Positions 1 through 7,318 of a stretch of 17,048 bases of DNA are shown piece after piece. This stretch comes from Geobacter sp. (lineage in GTDB: Bacteria; Desulfobacterota; Desulfuromonadia; Geobacterales; Geobacteraceae). Below the pieces are notes generated by a model, which had not been told where the DNA came from, ran no database searches, and saw nothing but the letters and a program-made list of their open reading frames with translations. How positions within the stretch are numbered: position 1 is the stretch's first letter; each line of letters begins with the position of its first letter. Position numbers and translations under genes: made by a program. The stretch is from NCBI GenBank assembly GCA_003857395.1, contig RPRC01000149.1, forward strand, positions 1-17,048. Direction: 5' to 3'.

Positions 1-511
1 AGCGCGGCAACTTTCCGGAGCCGTCGTAGTAGTAATCCTGGGTTGTTACCGTTTCTTGAGTAGCTGTGTATCCCTTGGATGCGCTGTAGCGCGCCCAGAG
101 TTCATCTGGTGTTGGGAACTGGTCGAGGGGGATTTCTCTTTCGACAACGCCGTCCGTGGCAGTGCGGTCGTGCCCAAGGAAAGCATCACCATTGGAACTA
201 TAGGCGAATGGCACGTCGAGAATCTCGGCGTATTCAAGGGCCTGCTGCATACCGGCGCCCACGGTGTGGTTATTATCCTTCGCTTCAACGACAGCGATGG
301 GGATGTTTGGTTTGTAGAACAGGATGTAGTCGGCCTTTTTCGCTTCGCCACGCTTTACTGTCTTTCCGCGAACGATGACTCGGCCCTTTGTAAAATAGAT
401 TTCCTCGCGAAGCTGGGTCAATACGTTCCATTTGTTGCCGTCAGCACCTACGAGCGCAGGCGTGATGAACTTGGTGCGGATATCCGTTTCCGTGAGGGTT
501 TTCATATTCAT
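1..511 (-). CDS. hsdR: Type I restriction enzyme R subunit, N-terminal part (cut by window edge)
   Basis: The first 170 codons are visible and the reading frame is open to the window edge, so the helicase motor and C-terminus lie outside. HsdR is the DNA-translocating and cleaving subunit of type I restriction-modification complexes. The N-terminal HSDR_N nuclease fold is recognisable: an Asp in KADYILFY (about residues 61-68) followed by the strand IAVVEAK (about 74-80) gives the PD-(D/E)xK catalytic pattern, and downstream GMQQALEYAE matches the conserved helix of the family. Two in-frame ATG codons (511 and 505) give MNMKTLTE. I took the first, but no strong Shine-Dalgarno sequence precedes either. 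No hsdM or hsdS is visible upstream; they could lie beyond position 1. Family assignment is firm; completeness and activity cannot be judged. Confidence 0.85.
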   Translation of the reverse strand, partial: MNMKTLTETDIRTKFITPALVGADGNKWNVLTQLREEIYFTKGRVIVRGKTVKRGEAKKADYILFYKPNIPIAVVEAKDNNHTVGAGMQQALEYAEILDVPFAYSSNGDAFLGHDRTATDGVVEREIPLDQFPTPDELWARYSASKGYTATQETVTTQDYYYDGSGKLPR

Positions 512-600
512 AGTCTCAATTTTGCATTTATGGTCGGGCTTTTACTGTTGATCAGCATAGTAGTCAGCTTAATGGACTTGATGGCAACCTTTTTTTCAAT
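512..600. other. AT-rich spacer upstream of hsdR
   Basis: This spacer lies between the truncated ORF ending at 601 and the hsdR start. It is visibly AT-richer than the housekeeping part of the window. I see no convincing promoter, terminator or coding potential in it. Confidence 0.4.
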
Positions 601-792
601 TCAATCTAAACATGCCTTCGCTAGACACTTCTGCTGGAGCCGGCTAATAAGCTCCAGTTTTCGTAGAGTAGTTGGAAAATAAGCAAATAAGAAAGAATGG
701 GTGAAGCCGTTCTTGAGACTCTCTTTCAGAAAGTCGCCTACCTTGCCACGCGAACGGTTGTCCTTAATTGCGGAATGGATTGTTGTGGACAC
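601..792 (-). pseudogene. N-terminal remnant of a phospholipase-D-like / helicase-type protein
   Basis: A 63-codon ORF starts with GTG behind a strong ribosome binding site (AAGGAGG, 5-base spacer). Its first ~28 residues (STTIHSAIKDNRSRGKVGDF then LKESLKNG) match from memory the conserved N-terminus of large PLD-nuclease/SNF2-type helicases. In those proteins this leads into a stretch like LSIVSAYFTIYA. Here the resemblance fades after LKNG, the sequence changes character (FPTTLRKLELISR) and the frame stops. The family is normally many hundreds of residues long, so this looks like a gene head left after deletion or replacement of its body. It lies on the same strand just upstream of hsdR, fitting a decayed defence locus. 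The alternative is a real small protein using a borrowed start. Confidence 0.5.
634..657. repeat. Inverted repeat inside the remnant ORF
   Basis: A 7-base inverted repeat (CTGGAGC and GCTCCAG) encloses a 10-base loop and is followed by TTTT on the plus strand. It falls in the part of the remnant ORF that no longer resembles the PLD-like family. It could be a leftover weak terminator from deleted DNA, but no plus-strand gene ends here. Confidence 0.3.
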
Positions 793-877
793 GGCTTCCT
801 CCTTGAACCTTCTGGTTTTAGCAGAATCCCGCCAGAGTCGCCATGAAAAAATGTTTACTTACGAGAACGGAGCAAGG

Positions 878-904
878 CTACAGCATCTTTCGCAGGAACT
901 GGCC
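878..904 (-). pseudogene. Ghost of the uvrA 3' end (last 8 codons plus stop)
   Basis: Read on the minus strand this 27-base stretch encodes GQFLRKML and a stop, identical in protein to the C-terminus of the intact uvrA (2407-2433). The two copies differ at four codons only: TTT/TTC, TTG/CTG, CGG/CGA and TAA/TAG. Every change is synonymous, which points to true uvrA coding ancestry and not to chance. Just upstream, around 916-936, the bases CCCGAGG and GGCGATCGG also resemble the uvrA segment encoding PEGGDR, with small indels and a shortened distance; that extension is tentative. The copy is in direct orientation with uvrA about 1.5 kb away, as expected for att-like ends of an insertion at the uvrA 3' end or for a lost second uvrA allele. 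Confidence 0.65.
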
Positions 905-1020
905 TATTTGTGCAGCGACCCGATCGCCCCCTCGGGCACCTGTATCCTGCGCCAGATGGGAGGACAGATGCCCTTTAACATAACCTTGAACTGGTAGACT
1001 TTACCGGTTTTGGCTTTCAT
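904..1020 (-). pseudogene. Truncated pRiA4b ORF-3 family gene
   Basis: A 38-codon ORF begins with ATG after an excellent Shine-Dalgarno (AGGAGGAG about 8 bases upstream). The translation contains KVYQFKVMLKG and PPIWRRIQVPEG, the hallmark N-terminus of the plasmid pRiA4b ORF-3-like family (PF07929), which usually runs to roughly 150-200 residues. Here the reading stops just after SLHK, exactly where the uvrA ghost begins, and shares its last bases with it. The gene is therefore a 5' fragment joined to foreign sequence. It lies 24 bases downstream of the 127-residue hypothetical gene and may once have been the third gene of that operon. The function of the family is unknown. Confidence 0.7.
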
Positions 1021-1044
1021 GGGTTTTCTCCTCCTGGCGAATTG

Positions 1045-1428
1045 TCAGCTTTGTTGCTTCTTGCTCAGAAATTTCTCGAAGCGACGGCAAGTCCTTTCAA
1101 AGGAACGCATTTCCGCTTCACTCATGCTGTCAAAACCATCAGGAAGGATGCCGTCACATTCAACCGACTCCAGCAGTTTTTTGATAGGATCGACTTCATA
1201 CTCTTCGTAGAGCGAAACATCCGAAATGATACTCCCGCCTAAAAGCCAGGCATTATCACGGTGCTGTACGAAGGTCTTTCTTGAGACACCTTGCTCGATC
1301 AGATCCTGCAGGAATCCCTCGAAATACGGAAACAATTTTTTCCCATATTCCAGATCTTCCTCAACGCCCATCCAGGATCTCGGCCACTTGTCAATATCCG
1401 GCGCCCAATCGCGTAGATTCAATGCCAT
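1045..1428 (-). CDS. Hypothetical protein, 127 residues
   Basis: Small soluble, acidic, tryptophan-containing protein starting MALNLRDWAPDIDKWP. There are no membrane segments, signal peptide or catalytic motifs I can name. The C-terminus (about 100-127) is a charged helix ending in FEKFLSKKQQS. Its ATG is 6 bases after the stop of the TPR-like gene, with a purine-rich GGGGG stretch at that gene's end serving as ribosome binding site, so the two are surely co-transcribed and probably translationally coupled. Downstream by 24 bases is the pRiA4b ORF-3 remnant. I have the impression that similar small proteins occur beside pRiA4b ORF-3 genes in other genomes, but could not check this. No function is proposed. 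Confidence 0.75.
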   Translation of the reverse strand: MALNLRDWAPDIDKWPRSWMGVEEDLEYGKKLFPYFEGFLQDLIEQGVSRKTFVQHRDNAWLLGGSIISDVSLYEEYEVDPIKKLLESVECDGILPDGFDSMSEAEMRSFERTCRRFEKFLSKKQQS

Positions 1429-1434
1429 AACAGC

Positions 1435-2334
1435 TTACCCCCTGACTTTTTCCATATATTTGCTGAACAAAAGTGGATTCAACTCTTTCATCTTTCGACG
1501 CACACGAATCAACTCTTCGTCGTTTCTGAATTCAATCCGCAGATACTCGGCGCGCTTCAGAAGTTCGAACCAATGGCGCGGCACGGAATTTCCCTCGAAT
1601 GGAACTTCCGTTGTGAGTAATTCGCTATCGAGCTTCCGTTTTCTGTCGATCACGGATGTTTCAATACCAAAGATTCCCTTCAGCCAGCCCCAGACGGGAA
1701 CCCAGCAAACCGCTTCCTCTCCGGCAATCCCTTCTTCTTCGATCTCAAGTGGCATTTCCATGACATCCTGATCCCGGAGATGGTCAATATCAATGCCATG
1801 GGGGTCTTCGAGAAAAGCGGCAAGGTAACAATCCCGCGCGGCGTCGGTTTCACCTTGAATGATCAAGGCATCACCGAGATACGCGAAAAATCTTCCCCGT
1901 TCGGGTATTCCGGAATCGAGCGCAAAGAGAAACCATGTTTCCGCCTCAACGGATCTTCCACTTGACAGCAGAATACAACCCAGGTGAAACCGAGGCGGGA
2001 TAAAGATGAGTTCAGGGGATTCTTCCAGTTTCAGTTGTTCCATGATGAAGGAACTAAGACCGGACCTGAGAAGGGGAGGCGCAGGTTCCGCGAGGCTTTG
2101 ATAAAGTGCATATATCCGGTTGATCCCGGGGAGAGAGGAGTGATACAAGTCAAGCCGATGCCGCCAGACTTCCACTGTCTGTTTCACGAAGATGATGGCG
2201 GGATCGTCCGGTGCCTCGGTCAGGATCTTATCATAGAGTGCGCTCGCCTGCTCCAGTTCAAGGTTTCGGAGATGTTCATTAGCCGCGTTGAATAAAATTG
2301 TTCGGCGGTTATCAAGAAAGAGATCCAGCTGCAT
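1435..2334 (-). CDS. TPR-like hypothetical protein, 299 residues
   Basis: Protein starting MQLDLFLDNRRT. Helical repeat character is visible: residues ~17-45 (NEHLRNLELEQASALYDKIL then TEAPDDP) form a typical TPR-like hairpin, and FFAYLGDALIIQGETDAARD with following residues (~150-180) forms a second. An aromatic segment, VCWVPVWGWLKGIFG (about 205-220), interrupts before a basic C-terminal helix. There is no signal peptide. A TTG five codons upstream would extend the frame, but GGAGG lies 8 bases before this ATG and overlaps the TTG start region, so the ATG is chosen. The gene follows uvrA by 72 bases on the same strand and is coupled to the 127-residue gene. The role is probably protein-protein interaction; the actual function is unknown. 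Confidence 0.75.
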   Translation of the reverse strand: MQLDLFLDNRRTILFNAANEHLRNLELEQASALYDKILTEAPDDPAIIFVKQTVEVWRHRLDLYHSSLPGINRIYALYQSLAEPAPPLLRSGLSSFIMEQLKLEESPELIFIPPRFHLGCILLSSGRSVEAETWFLFALDSGIPERGRFFAYLGDALIIQGETDAARDCYLAAFLEDPHGIDIDHLRDQDVMEMPLEIEEEGIAGEEAVCWVPVWGWLKGIFGIETSVIDRKRKLDSELLTTEVPFEGNSVPRHWFELLKRAEYLRIEFRNDEELIRVRRKMKELNPLLFSKYMEKVRG

Positions 2335-2342
2335 CTCGTGAT

Positions 2343-2347
2343 CCTCC
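2343..2347 (-). promoter_or_regulatory. Shine-Dalgarno fixing the start of the TPR-like gene
   Basis: GGAGG on the minus strand, 8 bases before the ATG at 2334. It overlaps the codons that a longer TTG-initiated frame would use, so the shorter start is preferred. Confidence 0.7.
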
Positions 2348-2406
2348 AAACCGACACTGACGTCTGAAGCTCTTACGACAGCTTATTTGCTCCCAAAGTA
2401 TTTTCT

Positions 2407-5220
2407 TTACAGCATCTTCCGCAAAAACTGGCCGGTATAGGAGCGTGTCACCGCCGCAACCTCCTCCGGCGTACCGGTGGCGATCACCTCACCACCCCGG
2501 TCGCCACCTTCGGGACCCAGGTCGATCAGATAGTCGGCGGTCTTGATCACGTCCAGGTTGTGCTCGATGATAACGATGGTGTTTCCCGCCTCCACCAGCC
2601 GGTCAAGCACCTCCAGCAGCTTGGCGATATCATGGAAATGCAGGCCGGTGGTTGGTTCGTCGAGGATATAGATGGTCCTGCCGGTGGCCCTCTTGGAAAG
2701 CTCCTTGGCCAGCTTCACCCGCTGGGCCTCGCCGCCCGACAGGGTGGTGGCCGACTGGCCCAGCTTGATGTAGCCGAGTCCGACGTTCTCCAGGGTTACC
2801 AGCTTGTTCCTGATGCGTGGAATGTTTTCCATGAACTGCAGCGCCTGGGAGACCGTCATGTCGAGAACTTCGGCAATGGACTTTCCCTTGTACTTCACCT
2901 CGAGGGTTTCGCGGTTGTAGCGGGCGCCCTTGCAGACCTCGCACTGGACATAGACATCCGGCAGGAAATGCATCTCGATCTTGATGATGCCGTCGCCGGA
3001 ACAGGCTTCACAGCGCCCGCCCTTGACGTTGAAGGAGTAGCGGCCCGGTTTGTAGCCGCGCAGTTTCGATTCCGGCAATCCGGCAAACAGGTCGCGGATT
3101 TCGGTGAAGACCCCGGTATAGGTGGCCGGGTTCGATCGTGGCGTGCGGCCGATGGGCGACTGGTCGATATTGATCACCTTGTCCAGGGTTTCCAGCCCCT
3201 GGATCTCCCGGACCGCGCCAGCCTTTTCCCGGCTCCGGTACAAGCGCTGGGAGAGGACCTTGAACAGGGTATCGATGATCAGAGACGATTTCCCCGAGCC
3301 GGAGACCCCGGTAACGCAAGTCATGACCCCGAGGGGGATCGCCACATCAACATTCTTGAGATTATTCTCCGACGCCCCGATGATCCGCAGGAAGCGTTCC
3401 ACCTCCCGCCGTTTCTTCGGAACCGGGATGAGCAGTTCGCCGGACAGGTAGCGGCCGGTGAGAGAACGGGGATTGGCCATCACTTCCGCCGGTGTCCCTT
3501 GGGCCACCACCTCGCCGCCATGCACCCCGGCCCCCGGCCCCATGTCGATCACATGGTCCGCCTCGAGGATGGTCTCCTCGTCATGCTCGACCACCAGCAC
3601 GGTATTGCCCAGGTCGCGCAGGCGCATCAGGGTCTTCAGCAGGCGGGCATTGTCTCGCTGGTGGAGACCGATGGAGGGCTCATCAAGGATATAGAGCACC
3701 CCGACGAGGCTGGAGCCGATCTGGGTGGCAAGTCGAATCCGTTGCCCCTCGCCCCCGGACAGGGTTCCAGATGAGCGGTCGAGAGAGAGATACTCGAGCC
3801 CCACATTCACCAGAAAGTTGAGCCGCTCGCGGAGCTCTTTGAGAATCCGCCGGGCAATCTCGGTTTCTTTCTCCGACAGGATAAGCGTTTCGAAGAAGGC
3901 CAAGGCGTCAGCGATGGAAAGGGCCGATATCTCGCAGATGTTCCTGCCCCCGACCCGGACAAAGAGCGCCTCCTTTTTCAGACGGGCACCCTGGCAGGTG
4001 GGACAGGGCATGACATTCATGTATTTTTCCAGATCCTCCCGCACCTGCTCCGAATCGGTTTCCCGGTAGCGTCGTTCAAGATTGTTGAGCACCCCTTCGA
4101 ATTCCTTGTAGTAGGTATGGCGACGGCCGCCATCCTCTTCCCACCAGAACTGCACCTTTTCCCCGCCGGAGCCGTAAAGAATGATGCGCCGCGCCTCCTC
4201 GGAAAGCTTGGAGAAGGGCGTGCGGATATCAAAGGAATAGGCCTTGGCCAAGGCCTCAAGAATCTGGTGGAACCAGCCTGAGAGCCTCTTTTCCCACGGT
4301 GCAATCGCCCCTTCCCGCGGCGACAGATCCGGATTGGGAACCACCAGATCCGGATCGAAATACATGCGGGTACCGAGTCCGGTGCATTCGGGACAGGCAC
4401 CGTAGGGGTTGTTGAAAGAGAACATGCGCGGGGTCATCTCCGGATAGGAAATGCCGCAATCGATGCAGGCCAAGGCCTCGGAGAACAGCATAGTCTCGCC
4501 ATCGACGATCTGCACCTTGACAATACCCTCCGCATGGTGAAGCGCGGTCTCCAGCGAATCGGCCAGCCGACGCTGAATCCCTTCCTTGACGATCAGGCGG
4601 TCTACGACGATGTCAATGTCGTGTTTTTTCTTCTTGTCGAGGGTAAGCTCTTCGGCAAGGTCATGGGGTTGGCCATCGACAATTACCCGGACAAAGCCCT
4701 CTTTGCGGAGCTGAAGGAGTTCCTTGCGGTACTCCCCCTTGCGGCCGCGGATCAGCGGAGAGAGAAGGGTAATTTTTGTCCCCTCCGGCAGCGCCATAAT
4801 CTGGTCCACCATCTGCGATACGGTTTGCGAAGCGATCTCCTTGCCGCAGCTGTAACAATAGGGACGCCCGACCCGGGCAAACAGGAGGCGCAGGTAGTCG
4901 TAGATCTCCGTGACCGTGCCGACGGTGGAGCGGGGGTTTTTGCTGGTGGTCTTCTGTTCGATGGAAATCGCCGGAGAAAGACCTTCGATGGATTCCACAT
5001 CCGGCTTTTCCATCTGCTCCAGGAACTGTCGTGCATAGGACGACAGCGACTCCACATAGCGGCGTTGTCCCTCGGCATAGATGGTATCGAAAGCCAGGGT
5101 GGATTTTCCTGATCCGGAGATGCCGGTAATTACCACCAGCTTGTCGCGGGGAATCTCCACGTCGATGCATTTCAGATTATGCTCGCAGGCCCCTTTTATG
5201 ATGATTTTGTCGTGTGCCAT
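2407..5220 (-). CDS. uvrA: Excinuclease ABC subunit A (UvrA)
   Basis: Damage-recognition ATPase of nucleotide excision repair, acting as a dimer that loads UvrB at lesions. At 937 residues it is full length for the family (about 940). In order: Walker [10 protein letters not shown] (~33-41), zinc module C252/C255 with C276/C279 (CIDC, CPEC), an extra CPTC at 406-409, ABC signature LSGGEGQR (~487), Walker [10 protein letters not shown] (~511), second Walker [10 protein letters not shown] (~638), second zinc module C737/C740 and C760/C763, signature LSGGEAQR (~828) and Walker [10 protein letters not shown] (~852). The C-terminus is GQFLRKML, the same peptide encoded by the ghost at 878-904. The ribosome binding site is weak (AAGGAA about 13 bases upstream). 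No SOS box was recognised upstream; a REP-like element sits there instead. Confidence 0.98.
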   Translation of the reverse strand: MAHDKIIIKGACEHNLKCIDVEIPRDKLVVITGISGSGKSTLAFDTIYAEGQRRYVESLSSYARQFLEQMEKPDVESIEGLSPAISIEQKTTSKNPRSTVGTVTEIYDYLRLLFARVGRPYCYSCGKEIASQTVSQMVDQIMALPEGTKITLLSPLIRGRKGEYRKELLQLRKEGFVRVIVDGQPHDLAEELTLDKKKKHDIDIVVDRLIVKEGIQRRLADSLETALHHAEGIVKVQIVDGETMLFSEALACIDCGISYPEMTPRMFSFNNPYGACPECTGLGTRMYFDPDLVVPNPDLSPREGAIAPWEKRLSGWFHQILEALAKAYSFDIRTPFSKLSEEARRIILYGSGGEKVQFWWEEDGGRRHTYYKEFEGVLNNLERRYRETDSEQVREDLEKYMNVMPCPTCQGARLKKEALFVRVGGRNICEISALSIADALAFFETLILSEKETEIARRILKELRERLNFLVNVGLEYLSLDRSSGTLSGGEGQRIRLATQIGSSLVGVLYILDEPSIGLHQRDNARLLKTLMRLRDLGNTVLVVEHDEETILEADHVIDMGPGAGVHGGEVVAQGTPAEVMANPRSLTGRYLSGELLIPVPKKRREVERFLRIIGASENNLKNVDVAIPLGVMTCVTGVSGSGKSSLIIDTLFKVLSQRLYRSREKAGAVREIQGLETLDKVINIDQSPIGRTPRSNPATYTGVFTEIRDLFAGLPESKLRGYKPGRYSFNVKGGRCEACSGDGIIKIEMHFLPDVYVQCEVCKGARYNRETLEVKYKGKSIAEVLDMTVSQALQFMENIPRIRNKLVTLENVGLGYIKLGQSATTLSGGEAQRVKLAKELSKRATGRTIYILDEPTTGLHFHDIAKLLEVLDRLVEAGNTIVIIEHNLDVIKTADYLIDLGPEGGDRGGEVIATGTPEEVAAVTRSYTGQFLRKML

Positions 5221-5261
5221 GGATATATTCTATTCCTTGCCTTTGCACCTTGTGCAGGCAA

Positions 5262-5355
5262 TGTAGGGGCGGCCCCCCGTGGCCGCCCGCCGTCGAGCGA
5301 TCACCGGCATCGCTGCATCCGTCGAAAAGGGCAGGCACGGGGGCCTGCCCCTACA
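5262..5355. repeat. REP-like composite repeat with two GC hairpins
   Basis: The 94-base element is bounded by a 9-base inverted repeat (TGTAGGGGC at the left, GCCCCTACA at the right). Each half contains its own hairpin: GGGCGGCC with GGCCGCCC on the left, and GGGCAGGC with GCCTGCCC on the right. This is the architecture of paired REP/BIME-type or small MITE-like dispersed repeats common in GC-rich proteobacteria. It fills most of the gap between the HTH/Zn-ribbon gene and uvrA, and could end or attenuate the upstream transcript. Whether it recurs in the genome cannot be seen here. Confidence 0.75.
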
Positions 5356-5392
5356 GGTATTATCCGCCGTCCCCGCCGAGGGAATAGAGCGG

Positions 5393-5695
5393 CTAGCTGA
5401 TGTGATTGCTTCGACAGACCGGGCATTTCCCCGGTTTCGTCAACCTGGTTCGCTTGTGAAAGATGAACCCACACTCCCCGCATGCGGCCGGAACCACCTG
5501 GAGACGCAGGCCGGTTGTGCGCAGCGTTCGCCGAATGTGCTCCAGATGACCATAGACCTCCCGCTCGGGAATCCGCACTTCCCGGGAGATGTCCAGGGCC
5601 GAAACCGCTTCTCCGCCAAGGAGCGCCATGATCGCGTGCCGTACCGTGTCCTCCTTCAGGGAGGGAATGGTCGGTTTTTTCGCTCTGGCCTTCAT
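5393..5695 (-). CDS. HTH / Zn-ribbon predicted transcriptional regulator (COG3357-like)
   Basis: A 100-residue protein with an N-terminal winged-helix-like HTH (about 14-60: VRHAIMALLGGEAVSALDIS then REVRIPEREVYGHLEHI) and a C-terminal zinc ribbon with C72/C75 (CGEC) and C91/C94 (CPVC). This fusion is the layout of COG3357, predicted regulators of an HTH domain fused to a Zn-ribbon. It lies 60 bases downstream of the phosphohexomutase gene on the same strand and probably shares its transcript; the REP-like element follows its stop. No target is known. The start ATG follows GGATAAAACC, a poor ribosome binding site, so translation may be weak or coupled. The family call is from the motif layout, not a search. 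Confidence 0.8.
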   Translation of the reverse strand: MKARAKKPTIPSLKEDTVRHAIMALLGGEAVSALDISREVRIPEREVYGHLEHIRRTLRTTGLRLQVVPAACGECGFIFHKRTRLTKPGKCPVCRSNHIS

Positions 5696-5755
5696 GGTTT
5701 TATCCGTTTTTCAGCAGTTTGATTGACTTTCAGCGGAAAACCGTTCTCATCTGAA

Positions 5756-7165
5756 TCAGAGGCCGGCGATCTCCCGCCCCGCCCGGAGAAGTTCCTCAAC
5801 CGCCGCGGGTGTTCCCGCTTCGCTGTAGAGACGGAGAACCGGCTCGGTCCCGGAAGGCCGGATGAGCAGCCAGGAGCCATCCGCAAAGATATACTTGAAG
5901 CCGTCACGGAAGTTTTCCCTCGCCACCGGGCGGGAAGCGATGGTACTGACGCCGCCGGACCGAAGTGTGCCGATCAGTCGTTCCTTTGACTGATTATCAA
6001 TGGCAAGGTCGATGCGGCGGTAGTAGAAGTAGCCAATCTCCTCCATGGTATCGTTGAGAAGCTGCTTCAACCCCTTTCCTGACACTGCCATCGCCTCCAG
6101 CAGGAGGAGCCCGAGGAGAATGCCGTCACGTTCCGGGATATGACCCTTTACGCCGAGACCACCCGATTCTTCGCCACCCATGAGGATGTCGTGATCCAGC
6201 ATCAGTTCGCAGATGTGCTTGAAGCCGATGGGAGTTTCGAACAGCTCCAGGCCGTATTTCTCGCAGAGGAGATCCACCATCCGGGTGGTGGAGACGGTTT
6301 TCGCCACCGCGCCCCGCATCCCGCGATGCTCCAGGAGATGGCGCAGGATCACGGTGAAAATCATGTGCGACGAGAAGAACTCCCCATTCTCGTCCACCGC
6401 GCCGATGCGATCCGCATCACCATCCAGGGCAAGGCCGGCTCTGAAATTGCCTTCTTTCACCAGTGCGGACAGTTCCACTAGATTCTCGGGAGTCGGCTCG
6501 GGCGGCACACCGCCGAAGCCGGGATTCTCTGCGGTATGAAGTTCGACCGCTCCCGGAATCAACTCCGGAAAGTACCCGACTCCAGCTCCGTACATAGGGT
6601 CCACCGCCACCGGGATATCGGCAGCACGAATCCGTTCCAGATCCACATAGCGGGACAGCTGCAGCCGATAGGACACTCCGGCATCGAAGAGTTTTACTTG
6701 TCCGGTGTCAATCGCCTCGGCCAGCGGCATTTCCAGGACCGCTCGACCTCGCGCCATGTTTTCTGCCACAATCTCCTCCACCGCCTTGGTCGTGGAAGGC
6801 CGGGCCGAACCTCCAAAATTCTCTTTGATCTTGAAACCGTTATACTCGGGCGGATTGTGACTGGCGGTGATCATAATCCCGCCACCGGCACCCGATTCAT
6901 GGACTGCCCAGGAAACCGCCGGGGTCGGCGTATAGCGGTCGCTGAGCCGGACCCGAATGCCGTTCCCCGCCGCAACCTCGGCCACCCGTTCGGCAAAGCG
7001 ACGTGAAAGAAAACGCCTGTCGTAGCCGATTACCAGACCTGCATCAGCCAGGCCCTGCTCTATGAAATAATCCATGGTCGCCTGGGCAACATTGGAAAGA
7101 TTTTCAAAGGTAAACTCGCGGGCAATGACCCCCCGCCACCCATCAGTACCAAACCGTATCTCCAT
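5756..7165 (-). CDS. Phosphoglucomutase/phosphomannomutase family protein
   Basis: Alpha-D-phosphohexomutase, interconverting hexose 1- and 6-phosphates for sugar-nucleotide, glycogen or envelope polysaccharide synthesis in the cytoplasm. At 469 residues it is typical of the family. Four active-site loops are present: FGTDGWRG (~5-12) and the phosphoserine loop TASHNP (S102), metal loop DGDADR (D248, D250, D252), sugar-binding loop GGEESGG (330-336), and phosphate-binding loop RPSGTEP (436-442). The open frame extends 30 codons further upstream, but that extension is Cys-rich and unlike the family. The start chosen here has AAGGGTG 5 bases upstream and puts FGTDGWRG at the usual N-terminal position. 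Glucose versus mannose versus glucosamine specificity cannot be decided. Confidence 0.93.
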   Translation of the reverse strand: MEIRFGTDGWRGVIAREFTFENLSNVAQATMDYFIEQGLADAGLVIGYDRRFLSRRFAERVAEVAAGNGIRVRLSDRYTPTPAVSWAVHESGAGGGIMITASHNPPEYNGFKIKENFGGSARPSTTKAVEEIVAENMARGRAVLEMPLAEAIDTGQVKLFDAGVSYRLQLSRYVDLERIRAADIPVAVDPMYGAGVGYFPELIPGAVELHTAENPGFGGVPPEPTPENLVELSALVKEGNFRAGLALDGDADRIGAVDENGEFFSSHMIFTVILRHLLEHRGMRGAVAKTVSTTRMVDLLCEKYGLELFETPIGFKHICELMLDHDILMGGEESGGLGVKGHIPERDGILLGLLLLEAMAVSGKGLKQLLNDTMEEIGYFYYRRIDLAIDNQSKERLIGTLRSGGVSTIASRPVARENFRDGFKYIFADGSWLLIRPSGTEPVLRLYSEAGTPAAVEELLRAGREIAGL

Positions 7166-7238
7166 GACATCACCCTTTCCGGAACAACGAGAAGTAGAAA
7201 TGAAACTTTTTTGGACCATCACAACGTGGCAACAACGA

Positions 7239-7282
7239 AACACGGCCCTGACCATGAATTTTCAACCATGGAGGGCCGTGTT
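7239..7282 (-). terminator. Hairpin after the histidine kinase gene, possible terminator
   Basis: An 11-base perfect inverted repeat (AACACGGCCCT and AGGGCCGTGTT) can extend inward with CCATG/CATGG after a small bulge. It lies between the kinase stop (7319) and the phosphohexomutase start (7165). On the minus strand it is followed only by TTTCGTTGTTG, not a solid T-run, so termination may be partial or Rho-assisted. Confidence 0.55.
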
Positions 7283-7318
7283 GTCAATGCATTTGATTTC
7301 AGTTTTCGAAAGGACCTG

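Noticed and set aside
634..657. Intrinsic terminator on the plus strand
   Set aside because: The hairpin plus TTTT is weak and no plus-strand gene ends upstream of it.
56..682. Plus-strand open frame of 208 codons
   Set aside because: It is antisense to hsdR, whose translation has clear family motifs; this frame has no recognisable domain and no good ribosome site.
2560..3774. Plus-strand open frame of 404 codons inside uvrA
   Set aside because: Antisense shadow of a high-GC gene; its residue composition is repetitive and unlike a folded protein.
5279..5722. Plus-strand open frame overlapping the HTH/Zn-ribbon gene
   Set aside because: Begins inside the REP-like element and runs antisense to a gene with clear zinc-ribbon cysteines.
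7166..7255. 30-codon N-terminal extension of the phosphohexomutase
   Set aside because: The extension is unlike the family, and a ribosome site 5 bases before MEIRF supports the shorter start.
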